Shown here: in pieces, positions 24,995 to 35,383 of the stretch
Layout of the letters: each line of letters begins with the position of its first letter
Numbering within the stretch: the stretch's first letter is position 1
Translations under genes and position numbers: made by a program
Source of the DNA: Cladobotryum mycophilum
Taxonomy: Eukaryota > Ascomycota > Sordariomycetes > Hypocreales > Hypocreaceae
Assembly (NCBI GenBank): GCA_036429605.1
Contig: JAVFKD010000002.1
Location: 1,860,001-1,924,000, forward strand
DNA length: 64,000 nt
Direction: 5' to 3'
Notes under the pieces: generated by a model
The model's input: the letters and a program-made list of their open reading frames with translations, nothing else
Databases searched by the model: none
What the model was told of the DNA's origin: nothing

Positions 24995-25747
24995 GCGAAA
25001 TACTTGTAAGGCTAGGGATTGGAGTTATTTCTTTTTTGGGTTGGTTATTTTTGAACATGACTATCTTTTTGTATATGAAATATGGGTTTGAGCTCGATAG
25101 AGAGCTTGATGACTTTGAGAGAGAGCGTCATTCACCAGGTTGATGATGAACATCAAGGGTGCGAGGCACCAAGAGTATATCCAGTACAAGAGACCAGAGT
25201 CACAAAGACTCTCGGTATGAATTGACGACTGCAACGAATGTCTTGCATTCAACTTGAACAAAAATCACTTGAATAATTTCTCTCTAGAATGTGACGTAGC
25301 ATCACGCGACAAATTGTTTCGCACTCTGAGATCTTACTTGCTCGAGCCGTTTGGCATCGGATCAGACCCGACTTCCTTCTAGATCTTTGTACTAGAGAGA
25401 TCTCGACCACCAAACCATGACACACGGTCCATGTAGCATCTTATGTGGGAAATACGACGTTGTCTTTTTTTTGTACTGGATTGTTCGAGATCCCTTTAGA
25501 TTGGTCATTAATTCATGTCTTTGAATTTTCTTTTCTTTTCTTTCTTTTTTTCGCCCAGCAATACAAAACTAAACTATAAAAAATAACGCCTTGTTTGGTC
25601 CCCGTTAACCAATCCCATAATTTAAATTTCTCATCATAAACATCAGGGCTAAAAAAAAAAGGAAAAAGAAAAAGGAGTCTAGAACGTCATCTCGTCACTG
25701 TCTCTCTGAGAAAGAAACAACAAAAACACATGGTGGGTGTTGTTTAT
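24995..25747. other. intergenic, convergent 3' ends
   Basis: Lies between the stop of the JEN gene and the stop of the Gly/Gln-rich gene on the opposite strand. AT-rich with T-rich runs (about 25533-25560 and 25645-25680), as expected for terminators and 3' UTRs of convergent genes. No gene seen. Confidence 0.55.
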
Positions 25748-26603
25748 TTAATCAGAGTCGCTGTCAGAGCTGGAACCCATGCCGCGACGGCCGCCTTGGC
25801 CGTGCTTCTTCTTCTTGTGCTTCCTGAAAGTCCAATGTGGTTAGTTATGAGATTCATTGAAATAAGAATGTGTGTGTGGAAGGGGGAGGGAGGGAGAAAC
25901 ATACTTGACAACGTTTTCGAGGATGTTTGCGCCAATGGCTCCGGCGACACCGGCACCAAGGGTACCGAAGAGACCTGATCCACCGGCCTTGTGGGCGGCA
26001 AAGGCAGCGGCACCGCCTCCGAGGACAGTCGCGCCGAGACCGCGCTCACCCTCTCCGGGTCCGCCGGGACCTCCGGGAGCGCCTGGGGGACCACCGTACG
26101 CCTGCTGGCCCGGGACGGGGGAGCCGCCGTAGTGCTGGCCCTGCTGATCGTAGCTGGGCTGGCCTCCGTACTGCTGCTGCTGGCCGTGCTGGCCCTGCTG
26201 GTAGGGAGGGTGGGGGGAGGTGCCGCGGTTGTCGTAGGATTGCTGGCCGGGGTAGGAGTGTTGGGTGGACTGGTACTCGCCGCCGCCTTGGTGTTGAGGG
26301 GGTGTTGGCCGTATTGTTGCTGCTGGGGGGTTGGTAGCCGCCCTGGTTGTAGGGAGAGTGACCGCCGTATTGTTGCTGAGGAAGAGAGTGTTAGTTTGAT
26401 AGGCCACGAGAGAATGGGGAAGAGAAGAAAAGAGGAGGAAGACAAACCTGCTGAGGGTGGCCGCCCTGGTTCTGATCGTATCCGCCGCCTTGTTGCTGGC
26501 CGTAGCCTCCTCCACCGTGTTGCTGCTGGCCGCCGTACTGCTGTTGCTGGGGGTAGTTGTTGCCGCTGCCGCTACCGCTGCCGTAGTAATCCTGAGCAGA
26601 CAT
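25748..26603 (-). CDS. Gly/Gln-rich protein with glycine-zipper-like C-terminal segment
   Basis: Three exons: 26603-26448, 26375-25905 and 25823-25748; roughly 235 residues. Intron 1 is 72 nt (GTTTGT/CTCAG) and intron 2 is 81 nt (GTATGT/TTCAG). The N-terminus is built of QQQYGG, GGYGQQ and YDQNQGG units; the middle has PGAPGGPGGPGEGERG. A hydrophobic small-residue stretch near the end has regularly spaced Gly/Ala (GATVLGGGAAAFAAHKAG, GTLGAGVAGAIGANILE), glycine-zipper like. The protein ends in a basic HKKKKHGQGGRRG and acidic SSSDSDSD tail. Exon 2 as printed is out of phase. Two poly-C runs on the coding strand (complement of 26325-26330 and 26298-26302) each lack one base relative to the Gln-rich reading; alternatively, an extra 76-nt intron with a weak GTCACT donor would remove that part. 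Function unknown; membrane association or self-assembly is inference. Confidence 0.72.
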
Positions 26604-28105
26604 TATGGATGAATGAATCTGTTGACAGGTGATGTATGTGTGTATGGTTGTACGACTCTAAGATGTCTAGGAAAAAGAGACAAGTAGTCAAAGAGGAAGT
26701 TTGCTAGATGATGTAGGTGATGATGAAAGTAAAGGAAGGATTCTTCAAAAGAGGAAGACGAAGCTTATTTATCAAGGGAACCCCTCTTCTCAGCTGCAAA
26801 AGTGGATGATGGTTGCTTGCGACATCCATCCAGCCCGGTTCCCCCTCCATCCACATTCTTCCATCATCCGCCGCCGCCCATATTGATTTCCATGGATGGA
26901 TCCGGTTGAATCCATGACAAGCAGCGCGAGTGCGAGTGTGTGTGTGAGCAAACGGGCTTAGTGGGGTGATGGTGGGTAGTTGGGTGGCGCAGTCACTGCG
27001 GTTTCCCACTGCCAGTGAACATCCCAATGCTTTCAGTGGTTGCAGCCCCCTGGAGATTATGAATGCCCCGAATCCAACGGCCCTGCAGAGTGCAGTTGCA
27101 GCGCAGTGCGGTCGGGTGCGTCAAACGCCCAGAAGAAGTGCCAAGCAGTGCCTGTTGGCGGTACACACGGCAGTGCGGCACAGTAGACGATGGCCAAGCA
27201 TTTCAGTGTATCTTCTAGATAGATGGCTACTTTTTTCTAATTGCCATTAAACTCACGATGATACCTTCATGCAAAACTACCGGTGTATCATGAGTATAAA
27301 CTTTTACTGAGACCTACAGTACATTGCAAGTTGAAGAAACCGTGTCATCAGTTTACACGAAACCAACCCATGACCGAAAAGGCAAAATCATGAGCCATCG
27401 CATCCTCCAAAACAGCATCACGTCACAGGGGAACATGGGGAACTTCGGAGTGGAGGGGCAACCATAAGGCTAGGTTGCTCACTCTTTTTCCAGCCCGCTC
27501 GCCCGCTTACTCTTTAGTTAGACACTTAACTCCTCCTTCAAAGACTTGTAATACCAAGTCCGTCCAATCTGCATCTCTTCTCAGCTCACTTGCTCAGCCA
27601 CCAACCAACAATTCCATGCACATCGCACTTTGCCTTTTCGCACGCCGCGTCTCCTCGGCACTGCACCATCAGCCGACCGGAACCACGAACAGCGCCTTCG
27701 CCCAGGGCAGCGGGCCCAAGCCACACTTTCTCCGTGCGGTGTTTTTACTGTACCTTGTCCCTCTGAACGCCGCGTAGAGGTGGAGGCGCTCCCGAGGCTG
27801 ATTTCTGATCTTGTGATGCTAAAGCGCGAAAGGCAAAAAGATTCGACACGTTTCCGTAATTATTGGACCGCAGGGTCGGAATACCAAGAGCCGGAGAGGG
27901 AGGGAAGGAGGGACAAAGCACATTCTAGAAAAGTCTTTGTTCTGTCTTGGCGCTGCGAGACGCTGTTTATGGAATGGAATATGACTCGAGCCAAGACTCT
28001 CCATGGTCATGCTCCTCGGTGCTCACAGACATGCATTTTTTTCCAAGCGCTTCTACCTCTCACATCTATGGACATGTTCCATATCTGACCTTCTTTCTTC
28101 TTCCC
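26604..28105. other. intergenic, nothing recognised
   Basis: About 1.5 kb between the start of the Gly/Gln-rich gene and the stop of the TENA gene. Two long overlapping frames (about 27475-28088, plus strand) have no family resemblance and poor composition. A short TGTGTGTGAG tract lies near 26936. The part next to 26604 should hold the promoter of the Gly/Gln-rich gene. Confidence 0.5.
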
Positions 28106-28891
28106 TCAGGACTCCATGACTGGCCAGAATTTCCTCTCCGCAGCCAACAGCTCAACCCATTTCACCAGTGACCTGTCCAGGAGATCCCTCTCAAGCTTCT
28201 GACCATGAATCTGAATCTGCTCTGTGACCGCCGCGTCGATGATGGCGCCCAATTGGTCCACAAACGCTGCGAATTCCTTGGCGCTCCAGTTTGGTATGAA
28301 TTCATTCCGGAGGGCCCCGCCGTCGGCGTCCGAGCTGCCAGCGTCAGATGCGGGTTGGAGTTGGGCTCTGGCGCCTGACCAAGCGTCTAGATAGCACTTT
28401 TCCGTGCCCCAGAAGACGACAGCGAATTCTAGCCAGGGCAGGATTTTATTCTCTGAGGGTGCGAGTCCGTCGAAGAGTGCTTCAAAGCGTCGAAGGCCTT
28501 CGAGCTTGGCGCTGGAGGGGACATGGCCGTCTTCGTTAGTTGGGAGGTTAACGCTGATGCCATATTTTAGGGCTGTATCGACAAAGAAGGCTTCTTCGCG
28601 GTGAATATTGACAAGTGCATCAATCATCCATTTGAGCAGCTTTGTATTCGCCGTTTCTCTCTCCGTCGCAGCGGCGGGCACCGTCTCCGGGAGATGCAAG
28701 AAGCTTAGAAGACCACCAACAGCTCGGATGTAGCCGTGGATATATAGACGGTCGTTGGCGAGCCATTTACCCAGGATATCCTTAGGGACCCGACCTTTTG
28801 CTGCCCGGGAGAGGAAGGTTGATTGTGTGGCGGCTTTGTAGCCTTCGCTATCGTGGGCGATGAGTGTTTGGGTAAGTGAAAACTGTGACAT
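28106..28891 (-). CDS. TENA/THI-4 family protein (heme-oxygenase-like fold)
   Basis: Single exon, 261 residues, ATG at 28891. The whole length fits the TENA/THI-4 fold: an N-terminal helical part with FLSRAAKGRVPKDILGKWLANDRLYIHGYI, a central EEAFFVDTALKYGI, and a C-terminal LPWLEFAVVFWGTEKCYLDAW. Family members in bacteria and plants act as aminopyrimidine aminohydrolases or in thiamin salvage. Many fungal paralogues are stand-alone and uncharacterised, so the exact reaction is not assigned. No targeting signal is evident, so it is probably cytosolic. An Ala/Ser/Asp-rich insert before the last helices is typical of fungal versions. Confidence 0.88.
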   Translation of the reverse strand: MSQFSLTQTLIAHDSEGYKAATQSTFLSRAAKGRVPKDILGKWLANDRLYIHGYIRAVGGLLSFLHLPETVPAAATERETANTKLLKWMIDALVNIHREEAFFVDTALKYGISVNLPTNEDGHVPSSAKLEGLRRFEALFDGLAPSENKILPWLEFAVVFWGTEKCYLDAWSGARAQLQPASDAGSSDADGGALRNEFIPNWSAKEFAAFVDQLGAIIDAAVTEQIQIHGQKLERDLLDRSLVKWVELLAAERKFWPVMES

Positions 28892-29832
28892 GCTGTGCTT
28901 TGCGGTGATTGAAGATGTAGAAGTTACCCTGTGTGGCAGATTCGTTGGCTGGGAGAACGAAGCTCTCTGGTTGATATTGAGGAGGATTGTACAGTCTGGT
29001 AAATGCTACGCCATCCTTACGTCACGTGTATTCCTTGCAGGAATCTATCTGCAATAAAACTCTAGCCATGGTAAATTTATGAATTTATTGGTTTAATTTT
29101 GGGAGTATATTGTAAACATGAAAATCAGCTTTAGAGTAGCTTGCTGGCCTTGTACAAGCTGGCAACGGCTCTAGGGTACGCCAAAGGGATGCTCTCCGAC
29201 GCTCTCCAGATACGCGCAGCGTTAATATCTAATGCCACAGCCCTATAGCTCATAAGATCAGCACATTTGGCTCCAGTACCTCTTCCATAAAAGGAAGTCG
29301 ACGAATAATATATCGTAGCCCATACAGTGGCTCAGGGTCCTTTCAAGTCGCAATAATCCCAAGTACGGCCCCGCTAACGATGGGCGATGTGGGGCCGATC
29401 CGGGACACCAGACCAGCCTGGGGATCGACATAATCCAGTGATGTCACCAGAGAGAGTTCGGTTTCATCGTATCAAGAATCGAGAGTGGCTTTAGCCAGTG
29501 GAATTGCAAGTTGAGATTTTAGAGCGTGGCTCGGGTGTGTGAGGGCTTCTTAAAGGATCAGAGAAGGCGGCGGGCATGGCTGATGGATGTTTATCATGGC
29601 CGTTTTTGGCTGTTCCACAAGAGGCAATTGTTGATATAAGTGAGATGAATGGTCCTGGAATCTGCATATATAATATTCAATTAGAATCAAATCAATTCAA
29701 ATCAAATCAAATACGTTACCCATTTACATCGCCTAGCCTCTGACATACTCATTCAAGTCAAGGATACCTAAGCACTCCTACATCAACTACCATTATTGAA
29801 CCAGTTCATCAACCCAAGAACAACAAACCACA
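28892..29832. other. divergent intergenic region with promoter-like AT-rich element
   Basis: Separates the divergently transcribed TENA (minus) and LURP-like (plus) genes, so it probably carries both promoters. Near the LURP-like start it contains a TATATAAT element (about 29668-29675) and a short AATCA-type tandem tract. No coding fragment seen. Confidence 0.5.
29666..29713 (+). promoter_or_regulatory. TATATAAT box and AATCA/AATTCA tandem tract
   Basis: An ATATATAAT element is followed by five or six AATCA/AATTCA units, about 120-165 bp upstream of the ATG of the LURP-like gene. The position suits a core promoter; assignment is by composition and location only. Confidence 0.35.
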
Positions 29833-30645
29833 ATGTCTGAGTCTACGCCTGCAAACACAATAACCATTGCGGCTCCGCCAACATCAAAGCGGTTCCGCAT
29901 CGGCCGCACACCCATCACTGGCGACTACGACATCGCGACAGAGTCCGGCTCTCCCCTCTATTGGGTCGATAAGTCCTCCCTCACCCCAGGCAAACCCGAC
30001 ATCACCATCCACGCCGGCCCAGACTCCAGCTACCCCGTTCTCGCCATCTCCCACTTCCCCCACTTCTCGGGCGACTTCAAAATCGGCCTTAGCGATCCCG
30101 CCCGCCCTCAGACCCTGCAGTGGGAAGATCTGACCAAGGAATCCTTCACGCACGGGGAGTACCGCTTCGCCATGAACTTTAGCAACGGGAGGAACACGTT
30201 CGTATGGAAGCGCACGCACAGCGTCGGCGTCGACGGGAGCAGCCCCCTGCCGCTGAGCACGAGGAACTTCAAGCTCGTGGGCGGGAGCTCCAACAACGTG
30301 CTGGCGGTGTTTACCAACTCCATGTCGCTCACCAAGTGCGGCACCTTGCAGATCAACGTGGACTACGGGCCGGAGTTTGGTGCCATGGTGTTGATCACGT
30401 GTATTTCCATTTATGAGAAGGCGAGGAGGAGAAAGCATAGGGGGCGGCAAGTGCTGGAGCTGGGGGTAGTGTGGCGTGATGAATGGTACTGGACGCCTGG
30501 TCGCGATTGTGTTTTTGATGCGCGGCGAGTCGATTTATACCGTACATTGTATTATTTTGTATCTTATGTCAATAGATATCCTGGCTTCTTTTTCTACTAT
30601 GTGCCAAGAGATTTCTTTTATATTAAAAAACGATCATGCTATTAA
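29833..30645 (+). CDS. LURP-one-related / tubby C-terminal-like protein, 3' end probably over-read
   Basis: Single exon as printed, 270 residues. Residues 20 to about 200 form a beta-rich LURP-one-related (tubby C-terminal-like) domain (GRTPITGDYDIATES, LYWVDKSSLTPGKPDITIHAG, FKLVGGSSNNVLAVFTN, and a long hydrophobic GAMVLITCISIYEKARRR helix at the end). In other proteins of this fold the C-terminal helix is buried in the barrel and binding to membrane phosphoinositides is known, but activity here is unknown. After KARRRKH the frame runs on into AT-rich DNA and yields an unlikely aromatic tail. One extra G in the five-G run at 30440-30444 would give a short Gly/Ala/Ser tail and a stop at 30477-30479, which is typical of the family. 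I therefore think the true end is 30479 (about 216 residues). Confidence 0.82.
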   Translation: MSESTPANTITIAAPPTSKRFRIGRTPITGDYDIATESGSPLYWVDKSSLTPGKPDITIHAGPDSSYPVLAISHFPHFSGDFKIGLSDPARPQTLQWEDLTKESFTHGEYRFAMNFSNGRNTFVWKRTHSVGVDGSSPLPLSTRNFKLVGGSSNNVLAVFTNSMSLTKCGTLQINVDYGPEFGAMVLITCISIYEKARRRKHRGRQVLELGVVWRDEWYWTPGRDCVFDARRVDLYRTLYYFVSYVNRYPGFFFYYVPRDFFYIKKRSCY

Positions 30646-31118
30646 ACCATTTTGCATCGCGCCTAATGTATTGCGCAGATTTATCATTAAGCCATATAAC
30701 AAGAAGGAAGGCGCTTTCACTGGATACGCACTTAGTGCGCGTTAAAGGTTCGGAGGGTGGAGATACTCCAATGTTATGTAATTGAGGCTCATGTTGCTTT
30801 CTCTCATGCATCACTGCCCAATACTCTTCTCATGGCGTGCCGGGTCTGTAGAAAGAGATGCTCCATTTATTGGCCATGAAACAGAAAATACTGGGCCTTC
30901 TTGTATTTATGCATGTATGAATGCCTTACCAAACCTCCATCATGTGCGGAGAACTGGATGGCAGCAACACAGCCTCTTTGCCTTGGGCCTTGAAGAGCAG
31001 ACAAGACCATTCGATTTCTCTCCCCGTCAGAAACATTGCGAGGCATCACCAGAGGCTGCCTGCTTCTCATCGAGGCTGAAGTGCCTCACAATCATCCATC
31101 ATATTCAGAAGAATAACT
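30646..31118. other. intergenic, 3' UTR and promoter of the NLR-like gene
   Basis: About 470 bp. The first part is AT-rich 3' UTR-like DNA; the remainder precedes the ATG at 31119. No coding fragment recognised. Confidence 0.5.
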
Positions 31119-34100
31119 ATGGCTTCGCTTCGAATCGACCTCGTCATCGTTCTAGTAGCTGTTACCACAATATCATATCTGTGGTTCCAGCTTTCTGTCA
31201 AGTCGCGACCCAATGTGCGCCCAAAAAGGAACACAGCCCGTGAATCCAAAGATGTGAATACAATACCAACAGATAAACGCTCTCGGCAGCCTCTTGAAGT
31301 GTTGTATCATCCCGCGCCAACTGACGACACTCATGGAAACCCTGGCTTGGGGGATGTAGAGTAAGTTTTCTGTAAAACACAAGAGATTCCCTGTCTAACG
31401 AGCGATAGCATAATTGCCGTCCATGGACTCGGTTCCAATGTCGACTGGTCATGGACATGGAAAGAGAAAGGCTGCGAAAAATCCACCCACTGGCTAAAGG
31501 ATCCCGAGATGTTGCCGCTGAAGGTGCCCAATTCAAGGATCATGGCCTACAATTATGATTCCACATGGCACATGGATGCCCCAAAGACAACACTCCAACT
31601 TTGTGGAGAAGAATTTATCCAAAGTGTCCATAGGTTCAGAGGCGATGCTCTTGGACGGCCTATCATTTTCATCGGTCATAGCCTGGGTGGAAATGTTATT
31701 ATGAATGTGAGCCACCGATTGATGTCTAAGTAATACAATTTACGCAAACTGATAAAAAATTTCTAGGGCCTTCTGTATGCCAACTCCGAAGAAAAGTTTC
31801 GATATCTATGGGATCAGGTAGCTGGTCTTGTCTTCTTGGGGAGTCCCTTTCGCGGCACTAAATGGCAGCCGTTCGTCAATTCCATTGCGCATGCTCTGTC
31901 ATCAGTTGGATCTCATCCTGGAATCACCAAGGAACTTGGATTTGATGGGCCTACGCTGCAAGACAAACTGCATAACTTCTGTCGCTTGCCGAACATGATG
32001 TCGACTCCTATATCTTGCTTCAGCGAACTCTATGAAACAGACTATGGGCAACGATATGGAGTCAAAAACACAATAAAGGGAATGGTATGTGTGAACCTTT
32101 ATTTTTAAACAGCATGTACTTATGTTCTACTAGATTGTGGAGCCAGCCTCTTCATGGATTCCGGGCTGTGATAGATATACTCTTCAAACCGATCACCTGA
32201 AGATGAACAAGTACAATGGCCCCAAAGACCGGTCATTCCTAGCAGTGTCTGGGACAATCCGTGAAATGTATGAGAATGCAAATGATACCATTCATCGCCG
32301 AAAACGTCGTACGTGTCTCCACCACTTCTATAAATACTTTCATCTATCTAATATAGTTACAATTAGCAAGCCATATTATCACAACTACTGCATGTGAGTT
32401 TGTATCAATACTTGGTGTTTAGCATCTCTAACAGAGGATTTAGTTGCTCTGTCAGAGAGACCTGAGGCTAGAGACTGTCTAAAAGACCTTTTCATCACAG
32501 ATCCACACGACGACAAAAACCAACTGAAAAGGAAGAAAGGAAATCGCACTGAAGGAACCTGTGAGTGGATAGAGAATACAGAAGCTTTCACTATTTGGCT
32601 TGGTACTGGACGAGCAACACAACCAATACCAACCAACATCTTATGGCTCCATGGAAACCCGGGAAAAGGCAAATCAACAATGGCGATCTTCCTTGTTGAG
32701 AGACTCATCAAGATCTTCTCTACTAGGGCCGGGAAAACCCTGACCTATTTCTTTTGCGAGTCTAGCTTCAGCAACCGCAGAACGGCAATATCCATTCTCA
32801 GAGGGCTCATTTATCAGCTGATTCAACAACACACCCGACTCCTTGACTACATTATGCCAAAATACCTTGAACGCGGGGCAGGCATGTTTACATCATTCGA
32901 TTCACTGTGGGAAATTTTCATAGCCATGGTTAACGATCCAACAACGGGCTGCAAGTACTGCATCATTGACGCTCTTGATGAATGTGACCAAGACTCGCAA
33001 AGGATGCTGCTGCAGCAGTTTGAAGAGACATTCAAGGACCAAAGTCTTGCGCCGAATGTACGAATCCTCATCACCAGTCGGCCATATCCCGAGATAAGGG
33101 AATATCTTGAGCGCTATGCGAACGAAGACTTAGCTTCTTTCCCTGAGGCGAGGAAAGATATAGAACGTTGTATCGAGGAGAGGGTCGCGGATCTTGTGCA
33201 AAGAAAGCACTACACGCCCAAAGTCAAAGACCAGGTCACCAAAATACTTAAAGAAAGGGCTGGGGGCACTTTCCTTTGGGTTGGGTTGGCTTGCGATGAG
33301 CTCAGAAATGTCCCGTCTAAAGATGCCATTCAAGTCTTGAAGAGCATTCCTACGGAGCTCCATACTTTCTATGAGAAGATTCTCAAGGCAATTCACGATA
33401 AAGAAGGCCCCCGAGCCGACATCATTAGACAAATGTTGGGCTTCGTTTCTGTTGCCATGTGGCCGCTGAGCGTGTTAGAGCTCGCCGCAGCTTGTAAACT
33501 GCATGAGGAGGAAGAAGATGCTGATACTCGCTTGCAGTACATACAAGACCAAATCTCTGCCTGTCGTCTAATGGTAATAATCCAGGATGACAAGGTTCTG
33601 CTGCTGCATAAATCCGTATCGGACTATTTAACCAGCGACGGATTCATCAACATTTATGAGTGGCATGCCAATCTAGCATATCGCTGCATTGACCTTGTGG
33701 TTGAACATTTTCACAATGACGACTGGCCTGACCATGGACAAGAAAGCTTTTCCGAATATGCAGCTAGCTGCTGGCCAGAACACGCTCGTATGGCAGGCTC
33801 GGAGTTCAAAGTTGATAAAGCTCAACCCGAGTTCTTTCAGATAAACTCTCCAAGTAGGGATGATTGGTTAAAGTACGTCAAGGATCTACAACCATTTTAT
33901 ACACAGGATTCTCCCCCAACGGTAAGTTTAAACATCCTGCACGTGGCCGCATGGTGGGGCCTTCCTGTTTTATTTGACTATTTCTTGAATGATGAGAATA
34001 GCGAAGCTGGAAAGCCGAGCAGTTCCCTTGACTTGGATTGCTGCGAACCCTGTGGCTCATCACCTCTCGAACTGGCTCTGGAATCAGGACAGGCCGTGAC

Positions 34101-34967
34101 TGTATCCTTCCTATTGAATATGGGGGCTAAAGTAACGGAAAACGCAGTACCGAGTGTTGCCAAAGGATCCCAAGGTAGTGTAGAAGTTATGGAAATACTT
34201 CTGGATCTACGTGGAGACGAGGTCTTAATCACTGAAGAGATGGCTAAGCGATTGTTTTCTGAACGAGACTTACATGCATTCGATGACAACCTCGACTTAC
34301 TGGAGCTACTTCTTGACAGGCTAGGGGATGGATTTCCTCTTACTGAAGAGGTATTATTGAGCGTGGGAAGTTACGAAGAGATGGAAGTACTGCTTGAGAA
34401 ACGCCCCAAAGATATCAAAATCACTGAGAGGATATTACTACGCATTATGGCGGATGATGGTAGTGAAGTGAAACTCTCGAGGCCCTCTGCGATACCTCAT
34501 CAGAATATGGCCTTGAAGGGCGAAAAGATTAAAACGATGATTCTACTTCTTGACAAAAAGGAGGATGAGATCAAGATTACCGAAGAAGTTTTGAAGAAAG
34601 TTGTGAGAGATTATGACGGCGAGCGGCTATTGAAACTATTCATCGAAAAAAAGGGGACCAAATCGAAATCACTCAAGGAGTACTGGATGCCGCTATGAGC
34701 AGTAAACATCCTATACAGCGTCGAGATGTGTTGATTTTTCTCGAACGGATGCGCGACGGAGGCTTGGTTCTTTGGTCGGGGAGTCAAGAGTCGCTTCTAG
34801 TGGCCGATGTGGAAGATAGTGCGCGTATGGAAAAAATGAGGGATTTTTTGAGTATCATGGAGAGGGGCTTGCATGGGAAATGGATGAGGGACATGGCGAG
34901 GAAAATGGAGAGGGAAAGGGAAAGGGAGGGGGAAAGGGAGGGGGAGAGGCTTTTAACGGATGAATAA
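31119..34967 (+). CDS. NLR-like protein: lipase (SesB-like) - NACHT - repeats, with N-terminal membrane anchor and late frame break
   Basis: Five exons: 31119-31360, 31409-31706, 31767-32084, 32134-32308 and 32423 onward. Introns are 48, 60, 49 and 114 nt, all GT-AG. As printed the frame ends at 34698 (1102 residues). Residues about 6-25 are hydrophobic (signal anchor). An alpha/beta-hydrolase effector follows, with VHGLGSN and the nucleophile motif GHSLGGN near 170. A CEW linker leads to a NACHT NTPase with P-loop GNPGKGKST (about 422-430) and Walker B CIIDALDECD (about 524-533). C-terminal degenerate repeats carry LLLDxxxDEIKITEEVL units. At an A7-G4 run (34646-34656) the repeat phase continues in the next frame (GDQIEITQGVLDAA) to a stop at 34965-34967, so one base is probably missing. 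Fungal proteins of this build act in allorecognition or immunity-like cell death; ligand and partner are unknown. Confidence 0.9.
34905..34950 (+). repeat. AGGGAA/GGGAGG polypurine tract
   Basis: Imperfect tandem of purine units with six or more GGG runs separated by 1-4 nt, at the 3' end of the NLR-like gene. In the restored frame it encodes an Arg/Glu-Gly repeat (EREREREGERE). The pattern meets the usual G-quadruplex rule of four GGG runs with short loops. Confidence 0.75.
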
Positions 34968-35383
34968 CGAAAGTTGTTGGTGGTAATGCTTTTTTTACTC
35001 TCTGCTCTGTATTTGGACTGATGTCGCCCTCGAGGTATCCAGATGTCTGTATTGATATAGTTTAAGCTTACCTATGAACTCAATTTATAAAGGATATCTC
35101 TCATTGTATACAACGTTTTTATCTCTCTTTCTAGCTCTTCCATTCCGGCCACATCTTAAGTTGGAGGATATTCCATCATGATTCGAGTCTTCTTTACTAG
35201 CAGAGAACTGAGTTCTCAAACTGCATTCTATATTACTTTGTATCTCGTTGCGTGGATATTCTGGCTTTTCCCATTCCATACATTTGTCGACTGGTGATCT
35301 TTGGTCTTCCTGACGATGCATCTGCATTCTTAATCCACCCAATTTATACCTTTTGTCTACACTTTGAACCCATTGCGATACAT
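34968..35383. other. intergenic between convergent genes
   Basis: About 415 bp between the end of the NLR-like gene (plus) and the stop of the HAD gene (minus). AT-rich, presumably both terminators. No gene seen. Confidence 0.5.

Noticed and set aside
25991..26632. Open frame of 213 residues on the plus strand across the Gly/Gln-rich gene
   Set aside because: It is the antisense of a repetitive GC-rich coding region; it is Val/Leu/Ala/Arg-rich without any domain, while the minus strand has good introns and a sensible protein.
27475..28088. Two overlapping plus-strand frames of 100 and 152 residues
   Set aside because: They overlap each other out of phase, have no domain or membrane segment, and lie in intergenic DNA of ordinary composition.
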